This document shows positions 57,821 to 64,000 of a stretch of 64,000 nt of DNA, piece by piece. A program made the position numbers and the translations under genes. The first letter of the stretch is position 1, and each line of letters begins with the position of its first letter. A model generated the notes under the pieces. That model saw nothing but the letters and a program-made list of their open reading frames with translations. It was not told where the DNA came from and searched no databases. Location: positions 5,938,668 to 6,002,667 of the forward strand of contig OY821519.1 in NCBI GenBank assembly GCA_963682025.1, in the 5' to 3' direction. Source of the DNA: Cordilura impudica (lineage: Eukaryota; Arthropoda; Insecta; Diptera; Scathophagidae).

Positions 57821-57990
57821 GCAAAATGGAAAATGGAAAATTAAAAATGGAAAATTAAAAATGAAAAATGGAAAATGAAAAATGCAAAATGGAAAATGAA
57901 AAATTAAAAATGGAAAATGAAAAATGAAAAAGAAAAATGCAAAATGCAAAATGGAAAATGAAAAATTAAAAATGGAAAATTAAAAATGAA

Positions 57991-58037
<47 letters not shown>

Positions 58038-58416
58038 AAAAATAAAAAATGAAAAATGGAAAATGAAAAATTAAAAATGGAAAATTAAAAATTAAAAATG
58101 AAAAATGGAAAATGAACAATGCAAAATGGAAAATGGATAATGAAAAATTAAAAATGGAAAATGAAAAATGCAAAATGCAAAATGGAAAATGAAAAATTAA
58201 AACTTGAATATTAAAAATGAAAAATGAAATTGGAAAATCGAAAACGAAAAACGAAAAATTAAAAATCGAAAATGGAAAATGAAAAATGGAAAATTAGAAA
58301 TTTAAAATGGAAAATGGAAAATGAAAAATGTAAAATGAAATATGAAAAATGAAATATGAAAAATGAAAAATGGAAAATGAAAAATGAAAATTAAAAATTG
58401 AAAAATGAAAATTGAA

Positions 58417-58448
<32 letters not shown>

Positions 58449-58626
58449 GAAGAATTAAAAATGAAAAATGGGAAATTAAAAATGAAAAATGAAAAATGCA
58501 AAATGAAAAATTAAAAATGGAAAATGAAAAATGCGAATTGGAAAATGAAAAATGGAAAATTAAAAATGAAAAATAGAAAATGGAAAATGGAAAATGAAAA
58601 ATCGAAAGTGGAAAATGAAAAAAGAA

Positions 58627-58658
<32 letters not shown>

Positions 58659-58738
58659 GGGAATTGAAAAATGAAAAATGAAAAATGGAAAATGAAAAAT
58701 GGAAAATGGAAAATGAAAAATGGAAAATGGAAAATGAA

Positions 58739-58770
<32 letters not shown>

Positions 58771-59395
58771 GAAGAATTAAAAATGAAAAATGGAAAATTA
58801 AAAATGAAAAATGAGAAATGTAAAATGAAAAGTGAAAAATTAAAAATGGAATATGAAAAATGCAAATTGGAAAATGAAAAATTAAAAATGAAAAATGAAA
58901 AATGAAAAATTAAAAATGGAATATGAGAAATGGAAAATGGAAAATGAAAAATGAAAAATGAAAAATGAAAAATGAAAAATGAAAAATGAAAAATGGGAAA
59001 TTAAAAATTGAAAATGAAAAATGCAAATTGGAAAATGAAAAATGGAAAATTAAAAAAGAAAAATAGAAAATGGAAAATGGAAAATGAAAAATGCAAAATG
59101 GAAAATTAAAAATTAAAAAAGAAAAATGGAAAATTAAAAATAAAAAATGGAAAATGGAAAATGGAATATGAAAAATGAAAAATGAAAAATAAAAAATGGA
59201 AAATGAAAAATTAAAAATGGAAAATTAAAAATGGAAAACGGAAAACGAAAAACTAAAAATGGGAAATGAAAAATTAAAAATTAAAAGTGAAAAATGGAAA
59301 GTGGAATATGGAAAATGAAAAATGAAAATATAAAAATGAAAAATGAAAAATGGAAAATGAAAAATGGGAAACGGAAAATGAAAATGAAAAATGAA

Positions 59396-59427
<32 letters not shown>

Positions 59428-59678
59428 GGAAAATTAAAAATGAAAAATTAAAAATTGAAAATGGAATATGAAAAATGAAAAATCGAAAATCGAAAATGGA
59501 AAATGGAAAATGAGAAATGAGAAATTAAAAATGAAAAACTAAAAATGAAAAATGAAAAACGAAAGATGAAAATTGAAAAGTGAAAAATGGAAAATGATAA
59601 AAAAAAATGAAAATTGAACATGAAAAGGTGGAGGGTATCAAAGATTCAGCACAGCCGATTTTAACACTCTTACTAGTT
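56900..59678 (+). mobile_element. Dispersed repeat B, copy 3, expanded
   Basis: Start GATACCCTCCACACCTCAGT with the partner GGCAGAGGGTATA, then TTTGTCATTCCGTTTGTAAC, CCGTCTGTCCGTCTGTCTG (57040-57058), TCGTCAAAATCGGTCAAAG and, at the end, GGTGGAGGGTATCAAAGATT, the CAGCACAGCCGA block and CTTACTAGTTTT. The interior is filled by a heptamer array of about 2.2 kb. Confidence 0.8.
57385..59625 (+). repeat. Degenerate heptamer array (GAAAAAT/GGAAAAT/TTAAAAA)
   Basis: About 2.2 kb of 7-bp units, mostly AAAAATG and GAAAATG with interspersed AAAAATT. Because 7 bp times 3 gives a 7-residue protein period, the minus strand shows false ORFs of 89 and 101 codons rich in F, H and I. Confidence 0.95.
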
Positions 59679-59699
59679 TTTTTTTAAATAAAGGCGGAA

Positions 59700-59945
59700 C
59701 TGAATCAAATACACATGAGGGACTATCTTTTGAAGATAGAATGGATAAAGAAACATCATCTTATATTTCTATGATAAAAATGCTTAGAAATGGTGCACCT
59801 GACTGATCTATACTTGTATAATTACTTCTTGCAGTAAAATCAGTCTGGAAAACCGATGCAAACTATTTGCAAGATTCACTATTATTATCTGAAACAATAT
59901 TGCCATAAAACATATTACATGTATAACTAGAATTAAATCTTTTTT
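59700..59945 (-). pseudogene. LINE 3 linker before the reverse transcriptase
   Basis: FNSSYTCNMFYGNIVSDNNS, CKxFASVFQTDFTARSNYTS and later SLSILSSKDSPSCVFDSVPP resemble the region ending in GPDGIPP of non-LTR RTs. Confidence 0.65.
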
Positions 59946-59967
59946 AGACTCTTTATTTTATATCATA

Positions 59968-60560
59968 CTCTCTGTCTGTCTGTCGTGGGGCAACCCCATT
60001 TCCCCTTATCCAATTGATCTCAAACTTGGCCCATAGTCTTGCCGTGACCACGGATTAATTTGAGGTATTCACGCACAGTCACGCATATCCACGCACAGTC
60101 ACAGAGTGATCTAAATGTCATTTCCCCTCATCCGATATATCTGAAACTTCGCCCGTACACTTGCAGTGAAAAAAAGATTAACTTTGACTTAGTTGCGCAC
60201 AGTCACGCATGGTATCGCACAGTCACGGAAGGATTTAAAAAGGATATCTCCTCATCCAATCAATCTGAAGCTTGGTCGATAGACTTGCTGTGAAAAAAGA
60301 TTAACTTTGACATAGCCACCCACAGCCACGGAGAGATTAAAACCCCACTTCCCCTTATCCGATCGGTCTGAAACTTTGTCCATAGACTTGTTGTGGCCAC
60401 AGATTAATTCAAAGATAGTCAAGCACAGCCACGGAGTGATTTAGCCCCCATTTCCCCTCATCCGATCGATCTGAAACTTTGTCCATAGGCTTGTTGCGAC
60501 AAATCATTAATTTTAAATTAGTCACACAAAGTCACGCACAGTCACGGTGAGATTGAAGAC
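59968..60560 (+). repeat. Five-unit tandem array, 105-131-bp units
   Basis: The phrase TTTCCCCTTATCCGATCGAT then CTGAAACTTTGTCCATAG, TTGTTGTGA, ATTAATT and CACGCACAGTCACGGAGTGA recurs with starts near 59991, 60122, 60245, 60350 and 60458. Moderately diverged. It sits inside LINE 3. The 77-codon ORF is a repeat artefact. Confidence 0.85.
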
Positions 60561-60599
60561 TCGTATGCATAAGGAAAGAAAGAGTATTAATAAAAATTT

Positions 60600-61260
60600 T
60601 GTTTTTCTTGGTTAGATTATATATTTATAAAATTCCAAAATGCAGAAGGATCAGAGCTAAAACTCTTTTCCGTGTTTAATATGTTGCTTGTACAAATAGT
60701 TATTTAAAAAATCGAATTCGTGTCGAGTTTGCTGAAAATATCTTTAACCAGCATTTTCTTTAGTTTCTTTATATTTTTTTAAAAGCTTTCTTTTTGACGT
60801 TTTTTAAATTATTAAGCCTTCTGTAAAACCAAGGCGATTTTTATTCTAAGATTGTGTCATAGAAGTCACCATCACGGAAACCTCATAATCAATTTTGTCA
60901 TATACAAATTTAAGTATTTCTTCAGCATCATTGTTGACCAGTCAACAGACACAAAAAAAATTTAATGCTTTAACAAATTATAAAACTTGGTACCACAAGT
61001 AACATAAAACTCAAAATCTATCACCATTGCTTTGTGATGTACAGTGTTTCAAGATATGGAGTTTAAACGTAAATAACAAGATGTTCTTAATATAAAAAAT
61101 TTATCAAGAACTCTTCCAATATCAATTTTAAATGGTGAGAAGAGATTGAAATGGCGAGAAGAGAAAGAACTAATTACATCTTCATCAATATCATTTTTCA
61201 TATTAAATGACAAAAGGGTATTATCCTCCAAGTTAAATTGTTTAGACTTTAATCGTCCAA
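60600..61260 (-). pseudogene. LINE 3 endonuclease end and linker
   Basis: Blocks HHKAMVIDFEFYVTCGTKFY, FVSVDWSTMMLKKYL, LVLQKA/RLGFTEGLINLKNVKKKAF and RHEFDFLNNYLYKQHIKH, in several frames, match the H-x-A-x-x-x-D end of a LINE endonuclease and the following K-rich linker. Many stops. Confidence 0.65.
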
Positions 61261-61264
61261 AACT

Positions 61265-62160
61265 ATAACTTCTTGGTTATTTGTACATAAATTTATAACA
61301 TAATTCATATTATATAAATGTTTTTGGGGATTGTTGGATTGAGTTTGTTTCGCTCACACGCTCCACTATGAATTATGATGAATTCGATTTGGTAAAACAA
61401 ATTGGTAACAAGAGTGCTCAACAATGTACTTGAACTTTTGGCATGAAAATCAAACAAGTATTTATTTTTTTTAATTAAAAAAAATTTTTTAAGGCCGTTA
61501 TTGTTTTTTTATATTTAGCTGAACAATAAAATAAAATAAAATAAAAAAATTCTCTGCCTATCCTAACTACACAATATATTGTTCTATGTTCGTTTTATTT
61601 CAGCTAAACTTTTTGTTGCAACTACCGCAGGCGAATTTTTTTTTACACAGCCACATTTTTCATCATTTTCCTGAGTAATAAATTTTAAATTAATGGAAAA
61701 TAAAAATTCATAATTGAATTTTTGTAAACCGCCTTCTTTTCAATAAAATGAATTGTTCGCAAATACTACCTCGTTTTTGATTATTCGAGCGGTGAAGGAT
61801 AGCCCCGCAGGTGACAGCTTACACGATTTTTCCAATAAATTCGTGTATATTTTCTGTTAAGAAAAAAGTATGAATGTATGTTATATATGAATGCATTGAC
61901 AAAACATCAAAGAATGTAATGTACTATAAGGCTTTTCTGTTACAAAAAAATTACAGCAAATTCAAATTTCTTAAAAAAAACGCGAAATCTGTTTATAAAT
62001 TTCATTGGCATTATTTTTTTGTATTATTCATAATATGTATAAGTGGGAATTTTTAAAAAAAAAAACCTTAAATGGGGCAGTAAACGTATAAGTGTTAATA
62101 ACTGAAGCAATTCAAATACACATTGATCATATGGCACCTAGAAAAAATTATAACTGGATA
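61265..62160. other. No recognised feature
   Basis: AT-rich; ORFs of about 60 codons only. Confidence 0.4.
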
Positions 62161-62164
62161 CCTT

Positions 62165-62500
62165 TTTGCTATACGCTCCACACGAATATGCAGTGGGTAT
62201 ACATCAGTTTCTCATTCCGTTTGTAAAGCTTCGAAAATTTTATCCCAGCTAGTATTGTATATTCCATGTCGTAAATCGATTTTTTCATCGAAATTTTGGA
62301 GGGTTCGAAAATGATTTTAGAGGTATGGTTCCTTGGGCAAGAATATTTGTTATGGCCCATAGCACCAGACTCGCGATGAGCCCGGGGAGATTTTTTCGGC
62401 CCCCTACAATTTGACCCACTCTAAAATATATATATTCCAGAAACTCATTACAACTTGAGTCGATGTACATCTGACCGTCTGTCCATCCACGTGTCTATCT
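62165..62500 (+). mobile_element. Repeat B-like fragment, copy 4
   Basis: TTTCTCATTCCGTTTGTAAA (62209-62228) and CCGTCTGTCCATCC (62477-62490) are in the order and spacing of repeat B, but the body is diverged and both ends are unclear. Confidence 0.5.
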
Positions 62501-62844
62501 TTTAAAATCAAGTTCATTAAAAGAAAATAAACCATTTATCGAGGAAAAATTAGAACAGTATTGATTGGCATCCTTTCGAGCATGCTAGTATTGAATTTGA
62601 AGCCTATAGACTCAATAACCGAGAAAAGACATCGAAAGATGTAAAGATACTTCGATAAAATCTATATCTATAGAAACGAATCGTGGTTTGTTCGTCCGCT
62701 TAAAACTTTAAAACTGCAAAACCAAAAGGGACACTTTCTTCTGCGAGTTTGTTTCTAACTGCCACGCGAAGGATTAGGAAAAAATAAAAGTACAAAAAGT
62801 CTCAACAAATGGCGCTGTACGCAGTTATTCCATTTTAACATATT

Positions 62845-63250
62845 GAGTACTATGAGAGGGAGAGCTTTGTAAATTTGTGTGGGGATATCTACTATTAGTA
62901 TGGATAGTCATACCGAAAACGGTCGGTATCGGATATATAGGCGTTGTACCTCTCATACAGAATTAATTTTTAACATCACAAATCTTGAGTACTTTTGTAG
63001 GGAGAGCTTTGCAACTTTGTATGAGGTCATCTATTATTATTGTGAGTTGCTGCGAGTAGCCGTTTTAAAAATGAGAGGTATCGGAAAATTGAGCGTGACA
63101 CCTTCAAAACAAATTAATTACTCAATATTAGACTCAATATCATGATAGGGAGAGCTTTGATACTTTATGTGACGTTATCTATTATTAGTGTAAGTCAAAC
63201 TGACGAAAATAGGCTAGATCGATTCAATGGGTGGGATACACCCCCTACAA
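62845..63250 (+). repeat. Three ~147-bp tandem units of the Helitron 5' region
   Basis: GGGAGAGCTTT recurs at 62855, 63001 and 63150, each preceded by AGTACTATG/AGTACTTTTGTA-like text and followed by ATCTATTATTA and a GTA/CACC...CTCATAC block. Confidence 0.75.
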
Positions 63251-63523
63251 GGTACTGATTGAATATTATGACATTTCCGCAATATCCATTCAAGTTAATT
63301 GTTATTGCGGTGGTATAAGATGAAGTAGTGAATTTATCAAAAGACTTTTTAATGTACTACATTTGACAGGTCTTGCATCACATAATTTAATAGCAGAGTT
63401 GGACATTTAAATAATATATAAATATAACCTTACTTAACCGCCTTAGTTTCTAGAAATTTTTATTGATTTTTGAACTAAAATATTTTCCATTTACGAAATA
63501 TATCATTGCGAATCTGTATTACG

Positions 63524-63663
63524 ATGCCAAGAAGAGTTCATGGTAACATTGGCCGGCGTTCTCAAGATGCAACGCAGTATCGAAATATCGTAGCATGTCG
63601 CACGGAAGACGAACGTGCTATTGAAAGGGCATCAGTTCGAACCAGAATGGATGAAAATCAATG
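63524..63663 (+). pseudogene. Helitron H3 protein, N-terminal piece
   Basis: MPRRVHGNIGRRSQDATQYR, then RTEDERAIERASVRTRMDEN and a stop. Helitron RepHel proteins often begin with a short MPRR..., Arg-rich, R-x-R-x segment like this. The frame is lost soon after and the Rep domain is absent. Confidence 0.65.
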
Positions 63664-63769
63664 AGCAACAACGATTGAGAAGAAGAGAAATTGAAATACA
63701 TACAACGATGATATTGCAGAAGACATTTTGCATCGCTTTGGATCAGCAACAGGGAATTTTGAATAACAA

Positions 63770-64000
63770 ATGAACGATGACATCTACAATAAAGCGTTAG
63801 TACGGATTGAAGATTTGTGTTTGTTTATGAGTGGCAAACTATCGATTGAAATTCATAAGCCAGCCCCAGAGTGTCAAACTGGAAGTGTATTGAATTGCGA
63901 ATTGGAACGCGAGTGTACTTTCGACAACTTTCCAACAACATGTACAAAGAAATGATCCACTGTTGAATGAAGAGCAAAAGAATGCATATGATCAACTGAT
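63770..64000 (+). pseudogene. Helitron H3 protein, start of helicase half
   Basis: IYNKALVRIEDLCLFMSGKL, KPAPECQTGSVLNCELEREC, then a frameshift and NDPLLNEEQKNAYDQL at the window edge. This is the conserved segment leading into the PIF1-like helicase (NKALxxIEDxC, PxPxR, LNxEQxxAYD). The Walker A motif would lie just outside the window. Confidence 0.85.

Larger units (their letters stand above)
55890..61260 (-). mobile_element. LINE 3, broken by repeat B and a tandem array
   Basis: Minus-strand non-LTR element in pieces: 61260-60600 (end of endonuclease and linker), 59945-59690 (linker to RT start), 56885-55890 (RT to C-terminus). The 59690/56885 gap is filled by repeat B copy 3; the 60600/59945 gap by a five-unit tandem array. 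Much of the early RT is deleted. Clade not assigned. Confidence 0.75.
62661..64000 (+). mobile_element. Helitron H3, internally deleted, runs off the window
   Basis: The 5' end is probably TCTATATCTATAGAAACGAA after an A (62660), followed by GTGGTTTGTTCGTCCGC. Three tandem units at 62845-63250 (spacing 146 and 149 bp) precede the ORF. The middle of the coding region, including the HUH replication-initiator domain, is missing. The helicase start is at the window edge. Confidence 0.8.

Noticed and set aside
57904..58865. Minus-strand ORFs of 89 and 101 codons rich in F, H, I, S
   Set aside because: Both are a direct product of the 7-bp repeat, which reads as a 7-residue period; no start context and no independent evidence.

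Overview
This window is AT-rich eukaryotic DNA that is almost wholly made of transposable elements and simple or tandem repeats. I see no convincing intact host gene. The repeat content (blocks with GTCCGTCCGTC, Helitrons with short non-autonomous relatives, Transib, piggyBac, Penelope) and two insect-like U1 snRNA fragments suggest a brachyceran dipteran, probably a calyptrate fly. The species call is an inference from pattern memory.

Layout. 0-4 kb: dispersed repeat A around a dead piggyBac transposase. 4.2-6.2 kb: degenerate ~190-bp tandem array. 6.9-13.3 kb: small inverted-repeat elements (MITE-like), two U1 fragments in tandem, a zinc-finger remnant and a LINE endonuclease fragment. 13.5-15.5 kb: a decayed Helitron with a MITE in its 5' end, then a short Helitron derivative. 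16.2-23.2 kb: a piggyBac-like element (TTAA ends) carrying a LINE and a CACTG-ended element (D1) that itself carries repeat A. 24.1-24.8 kb: two short Helitrons. 25.2-34.8 kb: a Tc1-like remnant interrupted by a Transib with RSS-like ends, interrupted by a 3.7-kb DDE/D-type element (F, TSD TAGT) with an intact 684-codon ORF, interrupted by a nearly complete Penelope-like element with hammerhead-like motifs. 35.5-39.2 kb: a second Transib, bounded by the 5-bp TSD CGTGG, inside a LINE. 39.8-44.9 kb: microsatellites and Helitron relatives, including about 0.9 kb of a perfect 7-bp repeat. 46.9-47.2 kb: a 132-bp-arm inverted repeat carrying hammerhead-like cores. 48.4-51.2 kb: a second D copy (D2). 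52.5-55 kb: a repeat split by A with 41-bp direct repeats, a Helitron stub and a TTAA-ended element with a small ORF. 55.9-61.3 kb: a LINE broken by repeat B (filled with a ~2.2-kb heptamer array) and by a five-unit tandem array. 62.7-64 kb: 5' part of an internally deleted Helitron, running off the window.

The parts do not form a pathway; they form an insertion history. Several insertions can be dated relative to each other, because removing the insert plus one target duplication restores a reading frame. The best candidates for something undescribed are element F (intact ORF, long terminal inverted repeats, TAGT duplication), the two-copy CACTG/TTA element D with its spliced gene, and the dispersed A/B repeats, whose mobility mechanism is unclear.
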